Source: Luzula sylvatica (taxonomy: Eukaryota > Streptophyta > Magnoliopsida > Poales > Juncaceae). Taken from it: a stretch of DNA of 64,000 nt. The stretch is from the NCBI GenBank assembly GCA_946800325.1, contig OX326956.1, forward strand, positions 37,789,082 to 37,853,081, read 5' to 3'. Numbering within the stretch: the first letter of the stretch is position 1; every line of letters starts with the position of its first letter. Positions 1 through 12,686 of this stretch are shown piece after piece. Position numbers and translations under genes: made by a program. The notes under the pieces were generated by a model. That model was not told the DNA's origin. It did no database searches and saw only the letters and a list, made by a program, of their open reading frames with translations.

Positions 1-959
1 TCGTCGAAACGATTGGATGGATAATAAGATTATGCAAATCTGACAGAAATAACATAGTCTGTCATGAAGGACTGGTTGGTCCGTCGTGACGTATCAAAGG
101 GATTTCTAACAAGATTAACAAAGAATACATAATCCGTCGTGACCGACTGGTGTGTCCATCGTGACGGACTATAGTGTATTCCTGTACACCAATCTGTGAG
201 TATAGAGTCGTGACGGACTAGTTGTCCGTCATGACGGAGCTGCGTCACGACGGACAAGTTGGTCCGTCATGACGGAGTATAATAGTAACGGCTATTACAG
301 TAAATGTGATACGCGCATCGTGACGGACTACGGTGCGTCATGACGGACTGTAGTCCAAATTCTGGAATAGCAGTTTTGTTAAAGATACTCATTAATTCTC
401 ATTAATGGGGTATTTTATGATAAGAGCAAGGGTTGCCTTCTTCTCTCTCTAATTCATTCTACATAAAGTTTAGACTTGTGAGACAAGCCAAAGAGAGATC
501 TAAAACACCATTATAGGTTGTAAGAATTGAGCAAGTTTACGGCGATTTTAGGGGAATCGCGCGTAACCGAGAGATGAAAGCTCGAGGTGGATACGAGTAG
601 AGAGGTTTCAGCTGAAACCTTTCGTTGTGATCAAACGGGAGCAAGTTCGAGGGAGATCGAAGGATAAACCAGAAGCAATCTGGTTGTATTCGACAAATCG
701 GAGCTTCGAGCAAGGTGTCGAATCGTGCGGGCGTGGAACGCACGTGTTACCGAATCGGAGCAGCAGCAACTACAAACGTGATCAAGCCGTCACCGTGATC
801 AATTTCACGCGGTATGATTTCTCTATATATAATTGTTATATATAGGTAGTTGCACGTAGTTTAGGATTCGTACCCTCGGATCGACGACGTGGTCCTCGGA
901 ATCGGACCGGGCCTCTCAATCTGCTGCGCGGGACTCGGTAGCGACACCGTTTTCCAACA
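1..959 (+). mobile_element. Copia-type LTR, truncated by window start (U3-R-U5)
   Basis: The stretch from about 540 to 959 resembles the R/U5 part of the LTRs at 42623-43623 and, in reverse, 5187-6309 and 12687-13765. Shared blocks include the sequence around 'gagcaagtt', 'gtggatacg', 'gttgtgatc' and the GC-rich end around 'ggaccgggcct' and 'ctgcgcggg'. It ends in CCAACA at 959, a normal LTR terminus. No tRNA primer site follows, so it is a 3' or solo LTR. Its U3 carries a palindrome array (55-350). The true start lies left of the window. Confidence 0.6.
55..350. repeat. Array of about ten diverged TCCGTCATGACGGA palindromes
   Basis: The 14-bp motif TCCGTCATGACGGA is its own reverse complement. 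Variants appear near 55, 77, 131, 152, 203, 223, 240, 259, 313 and 332, mostly as close pairs. They sit upstream of a TATA-like stretch near 410 in the U3 of the LTR, where promoter or enhancer repeats are normally found. Confidence 0.75.
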
Positions 960-1681
960 ATTTCATCTTCCAATATATTCACATTTGAGCATGTAATTTT
1001 ATGTGAAGTGATAAACAATTGAATTGACTTTGTCTAACATGAACCTAGCCAATAATAATAGTCCATGTCACTAATGTAGGATGATGTGGCTTTCTAAGAA
1101 TGGGTAAAACATAGTATAAAATAATGGACACTTAAATGGTTACAAAGAAAATATGATTATAAAAAATCAATGTTTAATTTTGACACATATCATAGTATAA
1201 AAAATAATGGACACTTAAAACATAGTATAAAAAAAGTCTAAATTTTGACACATATCATAATCCAATGGTTGAAATGAATGTCATGAAGTGGCATAAGGAA
1301 ATTGTACAAAGTTAGGTTCAAAATAAGAGTGGGGACAAATTAAAAACACATGCTAATCATATTGAGCGTGGTCACGCATTTTCTTCAATCCAAATTCATC
1401 ACCGGGGCCTGAGAAATATCTCATTAATCATGTAAAAGGAACAAATCTTATCTTAGTTATTTGCATCATTCTTCACGCTTCATGTGATACCCAACAATGA
1501 TCTTATAATCATCCGATTAAAGTTGACGAATAATCATATCTAAGTATCGCAATTTACATATAAGGAATTTAATGATAACTTCAAGTCCAAGAACTAAAAC
1601 TTTATTTGTTATGAGAATATGAAAAATGACAAAACCATGTATATTCTCATAAGTTGGTCAATCCAACATGTAGTTTCTAAT
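960..1681. other. Non-genic AT-rich spacer
   Basis: No coding region is supported. A short block around 'catagtataaaa' and 'taatggacactta' occurs twice between about 1110 and 1220. The end of the stretch abuts a minus-strand LTR. Confidence 0.5.
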
Positions 1682-2230
1682 TGTTGGGTCCCACTGCATA
1701 AAACGCAGCGGAAATTACAAAAAAAATTAAACCGCGGGACTTGTCCTGCAAATAAAATTAAACTTGAAGAAAGAGTGTTTGTATTAATACCTTCCGAATC
1801 ACGCTTGATTCGGTGACGACGAAAACGGGTTTGAATGGTGCGTCATCTTCTTCTTGCCTCGTGCCCCGTGTAGCCCTCGGTCTCGATCACGCGCAGCTTC
1901 AAATATCTCGAAGCCTCTACTCATATCCACTGTGCTCGTCTTGGTAGAAGGTGGTTGTCTCGTACTAGCAAATCGACGAACGACTCGAATTGAAACTCCT
2001 ACTTTCTCCTCTCCTTCTCCTCTCCTTAAATATTGCAACCAAAGTAACCCTGGCCGAAACTATTTCGGCTAGCACTTTTTCTTACCGAAACCCTCTTCTC
2101 AATTTTGCGGCTCACTTGTGTGATTCTCTTGTACCAAAATATGAGGGGGGGTATGTAAATATTTATACGGAGGGAAGGAGGATCAAAATATAAGGAAACA
2201 GAATTAGATCAAGCCTAATAATATTAGTCG
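1682..2230 (-). mobile_element. Putative 3' LTR of minus-strand copia remnant
   Basis: On the plus strand it begins TGTTGGGTCCCACTGCATAA, a typical reversed copia LTR end. No tRNA-Met primer complement lies beyond the TG, so it reads as a 3' or solo LTR on the minus strand. A TATA-like stretch lies near 2155-2165. The pol remnant at 2677-3702 lies upstream on the same strand at the expected distance. The right boundary is approximate. Confidence 0.5.
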
Positions 2231-2293
2231 AACATGGCGCATGACACTTGTATTATACATATTTCCTTATTTCATAAATAGCAATATAATATG

Positions 2294-2465
2294 CAGTAAT
2301 TCTACACAACATATTCTCGTTGTATGATTGACTGTAGGATAATGAGGAGTAGGCTTTAGATTGAAATAAGCTAAACTAATTTTGTGACGTGGATACAATA
2401 TCTAGCGTAGGATCAACATCTTGTAGCCAATCATGCGACGAGAGCACGTTTGTGTAGAATTACTC
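2294..2465. mobile_element. 172-bp MITE with 10-bp target duplication
   Basis: The ends are inverted: CAGTAATTCTACACAA on the left and the complement of GAGTAATTCTACACAAAC on the right. Both sides are flanked by ATATAATATG (2284-2293 and 2466-2475). A 9-10-bp duplication suggests a Mutator-type MITE. It lies between the copia pol remnant and its 3' LTR. Confidence 0.8.
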
Positions 2466-2609
2466 ATATAATATGTATATCAATCATATACATTCATTTG
2501 TACACCATATAATACTCGGGCCATACACCCATTTTGGGTTTCAATATTTATATATATAGAAAGTATAATATATGTACGATATATACACATAATAATTTCA
2601 GTCTACAAG

Positions 2610-2610
<1 letters not shown>

Positions 2611-2675
<65 letters not shown>
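2611..2675. repeat. (TG)n-(TA)n microsatellite
   Basis: About 25 TG units (2611-2660) are followed directly by about 7 TA units. It lies just downstream of the RNase H remnant of the copia element. Confidence 0.95.
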
Positions 2676-2676
<1 letters not shown>

Positions 2677-3702
2677 CTAGGTGAAACCTTCAGAGAATGT
2701 GTTTACATCTTTGATGCGATCTTGGTTCCTTTGCTTGTACGATGGCTCCGTTGTTGTCACAATAGAGATCGGCAGAATTCGAGATGCTCTGAAATCAAAA
2801 CATTTTGCGATCCAAACGGTTTCCTTTGCTGCTTCCGTAATTGCAATGTACTCCATCTCCGTAGTAGAATCAGCAACAATACTCTGCTGGGAACTCTTCC
2901 AATATACGGCACCTCCATTTAATAAAAACACATAACCATATTGTGATCTGAAATCATCTATGTCGGTTTGGAACTTGCATCGGTGTAACCTTTTACAACT
3001 AGCTCATTATCCATACCTTCGTAAATCAAGAACCAGTTCTCGGTCTTTCTTAAGTATTTTAGAATGTTCTTAATAGTCACCCAGTGTTGTTCACGTGGGT
3101 CAGAGTGATACATACTCGTTGCGCTCAAAGCGTATGACACATCCGGTCTCGTACATAACATGTCATACATGATGTATCCAATTGCCGAGGCATATGTAAT
3201 CATATTCATGTAACTTCGTTCTTCACTATTCTTGGGGCCCTGAGCCTTGCTTAGTGTAACGCCATGTGATAAAGGCAGGAATCATTTCTTGAAATTCTCT
3301 ATATGAAACACTTCCATTACCTTACCAATATATGTGCCCTGACTTAGACCTAGTAGTCTTCTAGACCTATCTCTATAGATCTTTATTCCTAACATGTGGG
3401 TTCACCTAGATCTTTCATTGAGAAGTTATTCCATAACCATGCTTTTACCGTTGTCAAGGTTGGAATATCATTCACAATGAGTAATATGTCATCAACGTAC
3501 ATCATAAGAAATATTGCTGTGCTCCCACTGAACAAAGCCCATCTTCATTTTTCATGAATCCAAAGTCTTTGACGACTTTATCAAATCGAAGATTCCAGCT
3601 CCGAGATGCTTGATTCAATCCATAAATGGATCGTTGAAGCTTGCATACCTTATTAGAATTCTTTAAGCCGACAGTTGGAGCCCTGCGTATAACTTGCGTC
3701 AT
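2677..3702 (-). pseudogene. Ty1/copia reverse transcriptase-RNase H remnant
   Basis: Three minus-strand pieces lie in pol order. At 3702-3502 is an RT piece with SIYGLNQASRSWNLRFD, matching the copia 'YGLKQAPRxW' block. At 3209-2958 is the late RT piece with 'MLCTRPDVSYA'. At 2931-2677 is RNase H with 'VADSTTEMEYIA'. Frame changes and stops separate them, so no polyprotein can be made. The gag, protease and integrase parts are missing, cut off near 3705 by a plus-strand LTR. The matching 3' LTR is probably 1682-2230. Confidence 0.85.
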
Positions 3703-3704
3703 GA

Positions 3705-4322
3705 CACACTGTGCAGAAAACTTAAGTTTGTGAGGGGACTATGTGTTCTATAAATAGTTTCCCTCTTAGGTTTCTCTCTCCAACTCTTCCACACTTTGAA
3801 TAGCAAACTAAAAGAGAGAAACCTAGCCAAAATCTTGTGCTTATTTTTCAAACATTCTTAGGGATTATTAGATCCACTTTCGAATCCATCAAATACGATT
3901 CCCAATTTGCGTGACCGATCACGTTTTAGTTCCTATTTAGATAAATTGTAATAAGCTAGTACAAGAGTTGTAAAGCCCGCCATAGACCGGTTGAAGCGTG
4001 TAAATCGATCTAGGCAAACCTTGTAATTGTTTGATTTGGCTATTCAATCGAAAGCCGAAAAGGCACAAGGCAACCCCGGAGACGTTTGGTACTTGCAATC
4101 AATCGAGTCGGTCAATTGAGCAAGTAGCCGGTGAGTTAAAACTACATAGCAACCACCTACCGAACACCGTAAACAAATATCTTGTGTTATTTGTTTCGGT
4201 ATTGTATGTATTTCTCTAATTTATTTACGCTTCAGCATCAAATTGTAATTGTATTCCTTTATCGCGAAAATTGGACCTTATGACTTCCTATTCACCCCCC
4301 TGTAGGTCTAAATTATTCAACA
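3705..4322 (+). mobile_element. Copia 5' LTR (plus strand), start approximate
   Basis: It ends in TTCAACA at 4322, directly followed by a degenerate tRNA-Met primer site and then gag. A TATA box CTATAAATAG lies near 3749-3758, so the transcript start falls around 3780. The left edge is not clear because it joins an unrelated pol remnant. Confidence 0.6.
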
Positions 4323-4336
4323 ATTGATATCATAGC
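4323..4336 (+). other. Degenerate tRNA-Met primer binding site
   Basis: ATTGATATCATAGC follows the LTR end. The usual copia site is TGGTATCAGAGC; two or three bases differ. Confidence 0.6.
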
Positions 4337-4382
4337 AAAATACTAACCGTCTCTTTGTGTAAGTGACAATTTGTATACGATC

Positions 4383-5186
4383 ATGACCTCAATCGGTAAT
4401 AGGACCCAAATTACATACACTGAAAAATTAGATGGAAAGAATTGGAATCTTTGGAAGAGACGCATGCTAAATGTATTTACTATCCAAAAATTGAGATCGG
4501 TGGTGGAAAACGATTTCGAGGTTTTCACGGTGAATACCTCCGAAACCGACCCCACATGAAAATTATGTCACGCCACCGATCTCGATGTGACCGCGGACAC
4601 ATATGCCCAAAATCTTATTCTCACCAATATTGTCGGATCACTTTCCATACTTGTGGATGGATGTAACACATCTCATTCTATGTGGCGAGCTCTCCTAGAT
4701 TGATGCAATCATTTGATCGTTTCCGAATGATCGAGAATGAATCCATAGATGATATGTACTCACGAATGACGCATATCAAAAACGGATTCATCGCTCTATG
4801 AGAGACACTAACAAATTCCCGAGTTGTAGGTAAGCTAATTCGAGATATGCCATCAAATTGGAAAACTCTCATCGTCGCCTTGGAAACCATGATGGCTATC
4901 CAAGACATCACTCCGGAAATTCTCGTAAGTTATCTCTTCAATTTCAAGGCCCGCATGAACCAACGAAACAACAACATGGCAAGCACCACAAATTCCGTAA
5001 CTATAGCCAACATCATCATCGACGCGAACGAAAACGAGAATGAGATGTCCTTGTTGGTAAAGAGACACGAGGACCAAAAGGACCAAGAGCGCAAGTTTAA
5101 CGATGACCGAAAACGCCTACACATGAAACCGATGTGTTCCGAGTGCAACAAAAAGGGTCACACAACCGACGGGTGTTGGATGATAC
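4383..5186 (+). pseudogene. Ty1/copia gag remnant with CCHC zinc knuckle
   Basis: The N-terminal block 'KLDGKNWNLWKRRML' (about 4425-4470) is the usual start of a copia Gag. The C-terminal part around 5134-5175 holds the zinc knuckle CSECNKKGHTTDGC (C-X2-C-X4-H-X4-C), which binds genomic RNA in the virus-like particle. Several frame shifts break the gene between 4560 and 4850. It stops at 5186, where the LTR of another element (5187-6309) is inserted in the opposite direction. Its pol is not found nearby. Confidence 0.8.
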
Positions 5187-5763
5187 TGAAGGGAATTATC
5201 CCGTCCCCGGGCCCGCGCATCGGATATGAAGGCCCGGTCCGGTTCCCAAATCCCGAGATCACGCTTCGATATCGAGGGTACGATGCAAAGTAGGATAGAC
5301 GATTACCAGCGTGAAATTGATCACGCACGACGGGTTGATTGCTCGCATCCTTCTCTTCTTCGGTGTCACGTTGGTGACTAGCCCGTGCGTCCCATACCAC
5401 ACGTCTCGCACCGTCTTGACACACCTCCGGTTGTCTTCGTGCGTCCCATGTCCACACGCTTCCACAGCCTTTTTCTCTTTCGGTTTGATCACAACGAAGA
5501 GCCACAAGTGTCGCTCCTCTACCCGTATCCATCATGAGTCGTAGCCCCTCGGTCGCGGATGCACCTGCCTAGACGATGCACCGGCGAACTTGCATGATTG
5601 CTTTCGATTATCTAGACGGAGAAAACTCTTTTCTCTTTCTCTCTTTCTCTTCGCACTATTTCAACACCTTGATAATAGTCTCTCTAATTTCTGGACAGAA
5701 CTTGTCTTATCTAGATTAGACTGAATAGACTTATTCTGAATTGTCTGTATAGCCTTATTGACT

Positions 5764-5835
<72 letters not shown>

Positions 5836-6309
5836 CCTATTTATACAACATAGGATAAGGATGGGCCAAAAGGTATGTATATCTACTATACACCTTTTCA
5901 AACAGAAACTGCATACACCCTTTCAGTATTCTGTTGAAACGAAATTGCTAAATCGTTCCAACCTACTTCAAACCTTCATGAAAGTTGTAGATAATCTTAT
6001 TATATTTCCAACCCAATTTGGACCAGCCAAATTGGAGTTCGGATCCGAAAATTATGACGGTTTTACTAACTGTATGTCAAACAGTTGCACCCTTTCGGTA
6101 TTTCATTAAAACGATACTGATACTTCGCTCAAATGAAATATATTTCTACATGAAAGTTCTAGATAATCTCATTATCTATCTAACCCAATTTGAACCATTC
6201 AAATTGGAGTCGTTATCTGAAAGTTATATCAGTTTTACTAAAACTGTTGTACGTTCGTTTTTCCTTCTACGTACCATTTTAGCGTTGATCCAAAACTGTA
6301 TTTCCTTCA
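5187..6309 (-). mobile_element. Copia LTR, likely 3' LTR of minus-strand element A
   Basis: On the plus strand it runs from TGAAGGGAATTATCCC to TTTCCTTCA, that is TG...CA with inverted ends. It is clearly the same family as 12687-13765 and the solo LTR 42623-43623. The sequence just inside it (6310-6330) reads on the minus strand as a purine-rich 'gagtgggagac', a fair polypurine tract, which marks it as the 3' LTR. It contains a GA microsatellite (5765-5831) and U3 repeat modules (about 5860-6300). Confidence 0.8.
5765..5831. repeat. (GA)n microsatellite inside LTR
   Basis: About 33 GA units, absent or much shorter in the other copies of this LTR. It explains much of the length difference between the LTR copies. 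Confidence 0.95.
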
Positions 6310-9300
6310 GTCTCCCACTCAGTTTCAGATCTACCTAAAAGGTACTCATGTATATCATATATACACTATTTAAGAGAATCTAGTCCGCGTATCATATACG
6401 CTAAAGCCATGCACATCTCATGTGCAAAAACTTGCAATCAAGCCCGACATAGTACGACTCGTTGTGTGACCGTGTAGGTTCGTTTAACGATGGCAGTAGG
6501 CTGTTTCCAAAGCCCTACAAGCCCATGAGCGGGATCTAGTCACTCCATCATGGCTACCCATGTTAAAACGAAAAATGATTGTGATCATTGTGCCCATCTC
6601 GAATAGCGGTTATTAGTTTACTTGTTTGCGATATCGGTTAATCAAAAGGCATGGTGGTAGTCATCCTTATATCTTGATTAACTATACTTATTCCTCGATT
6701 CCGAATTGAGTTAACAATTTCAATCAATATTAACCATTAATATCATTGACTACGTCCGTAGTTTTTGTTAATCAATTCATCGAGCGGCCTAAGAGATATC
6801 TCGTCCTTTCGGAATAAACAATTCCTATCTTGGAGACTCACATTGAATTCCGTGTTTCGGACAATACCCAATGATGACTGTTTTGGCCCCCTGTTACGGT
6901 AGGCGTAAGGTCATATCAAAGCATTGTGTTACGCACGTAACGCAATCAATGGTCCGCTCAAGTGTGAAGAACCTAAAACCCCATCCGTCGCAAGTCCATC
7001 TATAATGACTAAACCATGTCATGGTCTCGCGGCTTTGGTCATATCCAATACATGTAACCTAACATATATCTACGTTCCCGATTCGACAAGCACCTTGTCC
7101 CATGATTAGCAAAACATAATCATCTCCTCGGCAAACGTACTAGTGTACACGTCCAGTCTATTATCTGATAATAGAAATGCTTCTCTCTTAAGAAAATTGA
7201 TCCGCGACTAGGGATGTTTAGAAATGACACTTTAAGTGTGACGGTTTTGCTGCACATAATCATCAATTATGCCGGCGTCAACACAAGCTCAAATCAGGGT
7301 TCATGTAACAATCATATTACACAACCCGCACACAGTTTTCATATAAGGTGAATGCATATTAATTTAAGTAAACAAAATTTTTAAAAGGGATGCATTCATA
7401 TGGACTAAGTATTTGGGTGATACAACGTTTACCTATGGGTATCTCCATACCCATAACCTGCGAGGACTATCGTATTAGATAACTACACTCTACTCTCTTC
7501 TTCCTCCTCTAGGTATCTCCATACCCATAGTCATCGCATGTCAGTCACGCGCGACTAGAGAGAGCGGTTTTGTAAATGGGTCCGCACGTTCCCGCTAGTG
7601 TTAATCATCATCAGGATTGGAACATTTCCAATACCTACGATCACATCTTTTCACAAAATTTCATGGATCAAATGAAATTTTCTGAGTATTGGCTCGAAGT
7701 GGTTGTGACCTCGGCATTTTTGGCTTGTACTATTGCGTTTCACGCCATAAACAACCATAAATCCGATAACTCGTGACTACTATAGTTTGGTCATGTATCC
7801 TTGATCCATACCATTTCCTTTTGCGATTAATGACCGCAATATACTCGCCTCCGTAAATAGAATCATAAACTATTGGTCTTGTGGAACCTTTCTACATAAC
7901 CGTGTTTTCATTTAAGCAAAACATGTACACACTTTGTGATCGAAAGTCGTGCTACATATTTGGACGTGCTTAATTTGGAAACTGTTATTGTTATAAATTT
8001 TTATAACCGACACGTCCTCCACACCATTGTAGATAAAATAAAATTATGAATTCTTTCGCAAAGTATTCAAGGATAAACTTCACCGTTATCAATACAAATC
8101 CCGATGGGTTTAAATATACATAACCGTTATGTATATAAATATATAGCCATTATACATTTCACAAAAGTTAGTCTCATGTAATCGAATTACATTCAAACTC
8201 ATGTGATTACCATGGATTTTATTGACGGTGAACTAGACGCTTTATTTGTATGACAGATAGCCACATACATATCATGACAGATATAATAGATCCTAACATC
8301 AAATGTAAGGCATCATTTTATTGCTTTTCGCGCTGCTTGATGTCTCACATCGAGCCGTTGAAAATTTCTGTCAGTCGACATTTCGATTTAACTCCGCCAA
8401 GGAGTAATATGTTGAAAACCATTTTCAACAATATGTCGATATGTGTGCTATAACATAGAACGAGGAACTTCTTAGATCTATCCTATAGATCTTCACGTTT
8501 ATTTCATAAGCGGTCTCGCCTAAATCCTTTGTCGTTACAAGAAATATAACGTGGCTCCCACTAACTTTCATGTGTACACAAAGTTTCCATTCGTTCCGAC
8601 AATGTTATAACTGTTTATAACTTCGTCAAAACGAATATTCCAATTCCGAGAAGCATTCTTTAATCCATCATATGGATCGTTAAAGCATGCATATCCTATT
8701 CCGATTCTTATGAATCGACAAAACCGTAAGGTTGTGTCAAGTACACGTCCTTTAATAAAATTTCTGCTAAGAAATTCGGTTTCGACATTCATCTTGCCAC
8801 ATCATATAGTCATAATATGCGATTATGGCAGACAGAATTTCGAGAATGGGAAAGCATGGCAACATGCGAAAACGTTTCTTCATAGTCCGACTATGAATTG
8901 CATGAAACTCTTTGCAAAAAGCCTCGCTTTACATATATGCGTATTCCTATCCATGTAGGTTCTTCATCTTGAAAAACACACTCACGTTTCACGGGTCTAA
9001 CCCAGAAAGTAATGAAATCAAGTTCTGAACTTGATAATTTACATGGATCGAATCTCAGATTTCATGACACCATGTCATGTGGAATCAACTTTTCATAGCA
9101 TCCTTGTAGGATATCGAATCATCATATGATTTCGATCTATCATCATTAGCCACGATAAATCCGTATTTACCGGCTTATGATATAGCCTACTTGATCTACG
9201 AAAAAATCTTTTGTGTGTTCGACTTGCGTTCATCAACTCTTGATGAAGCCATGTCAACTTTCATTGGTACAATGTTCATTTTCAAATCTCGAACTCTTTC

Positions 9301-11297
9301 GAGATTTATTCTACTCCCACTAGCCCGCATAGAGATAAATGGCACCAAGTTCCAAACTTGTGCGCATCTAGTGCTCCTCCAAGAAGGCATCTCTTCGAGC
9401 CACGAAAATCTCATTTTCGTCGGGACGTTAGAACTAATACCCTTTAGTTTCCTTAAGGATAAACGAACAATTTCCAGATTTGGGATTGAGTTTAACCGAA
9501 ACAAATTTTGAAATATACCCACATCCTCAAATATGTACAAATGACAACTTCGGAACCATTCCGATCCATATCTCATATGGCGTCTTTTGTACCAATTAGA
9601 AGGTTTATAGTCCATATCTGATATGCAACCATTCGTTAATGCCGCTGTCTCAAGGGTGTATCCCCAAAACATTTTTGGGAGATCCTATTGGCTTATCATT
9701 TATCGAACCATGTCCAACATGCGTTCATTTCCTCTTTTCGGACACATCTCAATGTTCCAAATGAAGACAATCGTGAAACGATTCCACAATCATAAATGAT
9801 CATCAATATTCATAACTCAAATATCGCTTCTTCGATCCTATCGAAAGGTTTAGCTCAAATCTTCGCCTTCTCGATCCTATCAAAAAGCTTTGATTTTCTT
9901 GCTCAGTTGATTTCGTATTTCGTTTTGAAACTCTATGAACTTTTCAAAAATCTCCGTTTCGGTACGCATTAAATAGATATTTCCATATCTACTTTAACCG
10001 TCCATAAACGTAACAAAATACCGATAGCCTCCTCTTGCCTCGGAACTTATCGGATCATCTACATGTGAATGTAAGTTCCAATAATTCATTGGATCTTTCT
10101 CCAACCTTTGGAGAATGATGCCCTTTGTCGTCTTGCCTAATAAATAAGTATCACATTAATCAATCGAATCTAATTCGAATGATTCTAGCAATCCATCATA
10201 TGGAATCTAGATAAGCGAATCTCGTTTATATGGCCAAGACGGCAATGCCAAAAGAAGCAATCAACATCTTGGTTTAATCCTCCTCGGATTTCACCATTCT
10301 TTGAGTCATTAGTTCGGACAACTCCTTGTCCGAACTTTCTGTTTTGGAAAACATTTTCCCAAAATACCCTTAGACATTCATTTCTTTCGATCCCGCCTTT
10401 GAATTACAGGATATCAACGCATCTCTATGCTTTGGATTCCCAGGACACTCCAAGCATCTCATATTCAAATTTACATCGCATCATATGCAATTTCGGGATC
10501 GACTTATCTATCGAATGCATATGATATTCGATCACGAATATCAAATCTCGTACCATCAATACACGATTGTTAATCAAAGATCCATAAGGCGTCTCAAAAT
10601 TAACCTACTCTTTGAGCCGCATCAAACCATTCAACGCGCTCTAGCTCTTGAAACTATTTCATGAGCGTTGTGTATTACTTCCATATGCACCCGAATTCTC
10701 AAAAAAAAAAAAAAATTTGAGAAATTTGCGCCTATACATGCCACCACAAGGCACGCAATATTGTTCGATTCCTTCTTAAGTTTATCGAACCCGGTTTTCT
10801 CTAAATCCAAAGCCTCGAGCCCCGAATCTACCATTTCCGTGTCCAACACGTTCCTTTAAGTCTAAGAATTATTCTTTGACTATCAAGGTTAATAACGGTA
10901 ATTCCGGCCCAAAAGCCATCTATCATATCGATCTCATCGATATATTTGGTGTTGCTTGAAAACATAATTCTAAACGGATGATGAAGATTAACTCCTAACC
11001 GTGCGTACTTAATCTATATGCTTATATGATGAATATATGATAGTGTTATTTTATCGAATCGATTACCCTCATACCGAAACGGGACTCCAAGTCCATAACA
11101 CCCAAGACCCATATATCACGATCCTCCCACAAGTTGCTTTGGCAGACGGGTGGGATCTCGCTATTTAGGTAGGATTATATCCAATCGCATCCAATGCGAC
11201 TCTTGAACCTTTATATGATTTCGGTGATGGATCGTATCATATACAATCCCAGTTCCGTGTTTGCATCCTATCTATGCCCCGAACTTCCAATCAAGTC

Positions 11298-11475
11298 GGC
11301 TTTGGCCTTAACCCTTACTGGCTTGAACGGTTAAGTCACAACCATACTCAACGCATCGTTCAAATAAACTACTAATAAGTCGGCTTTGGCCTTAACCCTT
11401 ATCAGTCCCTATTTAACGCTTGTCACCCCGTCGATGACTACAATAACCCATGTCGGCTTTGGCCTTAACCCATGT
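11298..11475. repeat. Three copies of a 20-bp GTCGGCTTTGGCCTTAACCC repeat
   Basis: The repeat GTCGGCTTTGGCCTTAACCC occurs near 11297, 11378 and 11452, spaced about 75-80 bp. It lies on the gag/leader side of element A. No function is known to me. Confidence 0.8.
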
Positions 11476-11696
11476 GAGACGTAGTACCGATCATAGTGGT
11501 TGTGAATAGGGAAGGCATTTCCATGACTTAAATATTATGAGGGATCATGACATTCATGTTTAATAATTCGTGACATAATCATATTATATCACTATCACAA
11601 GATTTTCAAAATGCATATGATTTATTTAGGGAGACTAATTATTCTAAATAATTAATTATCTAATATGCTAGTATGACAGAATTAATTGATTAGAGA

Positions 11697-12440
11697 TAAA
11701 GATAGGCCTAAAGGTATGTATATCTCATATACACCTTTTCAAACAGAAAACTGCATACATCTTTTCAGTAATCTGTCAGAACGAAAATGGTAAATTTCTC
11801 TGACAGAACATCAACTAACACGGAAGTTGTAGATAATCTTATTATCTTTCCAACCCAATTTGGCCCAGCCCAATTCGGTATTTCATTAGAACCACACTGA
11901 TACTTCGCTCAAATGAAATATATTACAACATGAAAGTTCTAGATAATCTCATTATCTAACTAACCCAATTTAAACCATTCAAATCGGAGTTTTCTACTGA
12001 AATTTATACCAGTTTTAGTAAAATACGGACAAATGAAAAGGTAAGTATGTCCAATAGACACCTTTTCAACCAGAAAACTACAGACACCTTTTCAGTATTC
12101 TGTTGAAACGAAAATATGAAATTGTTCCAACCGACTTTGAACGTGAACAAAAGTTCTAGATAATCTTATTATCTAACTAACCCAATTGGATTTAATTCAA
12201 TTGGAGTTTCGATGCGACATATACGGACGTTTTAGTCTCTATATGTCAAACAGTCGCACCCTTTCCGTATTCCATAAAAACGACACTGATAATTCGTTCA
12301 AATGAAAAAACATTCTGTATCAAAGTCATAGATAATCTCATTATCTAATTACACCAATTTGATCCAATCAATTTGGAGTTTTCCACTGAAAATTATCTTA
12401 GTTTTACTCGCTGTTTCGTATTCTAATTTTCTGCAGATTT
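11697..12440 (-). repeat. U3-like repeat modules in the leader of element A
   Basis: The stretch repeats blocks also found in the LTR U3: 'aaggtatgtatat', 'gtagataatcttattatct', 'ccaacccaattt' and 'ggtatttcat', in about four diverged rounds. It lies between the primer site and the coding part, outside the LTR proper. Confidence 0.7.
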
Positions 12441-12673
12441 TGCCGTTTCTTCCGTTTTCGCTCGTTTCTGAAACGATAAATCATGAAACCTTTTCACGAT
12501 AATTCCTAGATACTCTCAATCAACTTTTGATTGATCTCTATTGAATTCTACTTGTGATTTTTAACGAAATTGGAATCTCTATATCTATCATCATGCAAAC
12601 GGGTACGAACTTTGATAACCCGTGCGTATATCGAATATACGACTATGATTCGACCCTCGAATCGATGGCGATC

Positions 12674-12685
12674 GCTCTGATACCA
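12674..12685 (-). other. tRNA-Met primer binding site of element A
   Basis: The minus strand reads TGGTATCAGAGC, one base after the LTR end CCCAACA. This is the standard primer site of plant copia elements, and it fixes 12687-13765 as the 5' LTR. Confidence 0.9.
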
Positions 12686-12686
12686 C

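Larger units (their letters stand above)
6310..12686 (-). pseudogene. Internal region of copia element A with decayed pol
   Basis: Minus-strand pol blocks lie in copia order. At about 10290-10150 is the GAG-pre-integrase block with 'CFFWHCRLGHINE'. At 9672-9196 is an integrase tail beginning 'FWGYTLETAALTNG'. At about 8800-8568 is RT with 'DGLKNASRNWNIRFDEV'. At about 7890-7800 is RNase H with a 'GGEYIAV' block. Many stops and frame shifts make it non-functional. Gag is not recognisable. The stretch 7700-6310 is the long non-coding part between RNase H and the 3' LTR. Confidence 0.75.

Noticed and set aside
5158..5544. Open frames of 77-125 codons on both strands in the LTR
   Set aside because: They lie in the GC-rich R/U5 of the element-A LTR and recur only as broken frames in the other LTR copies.
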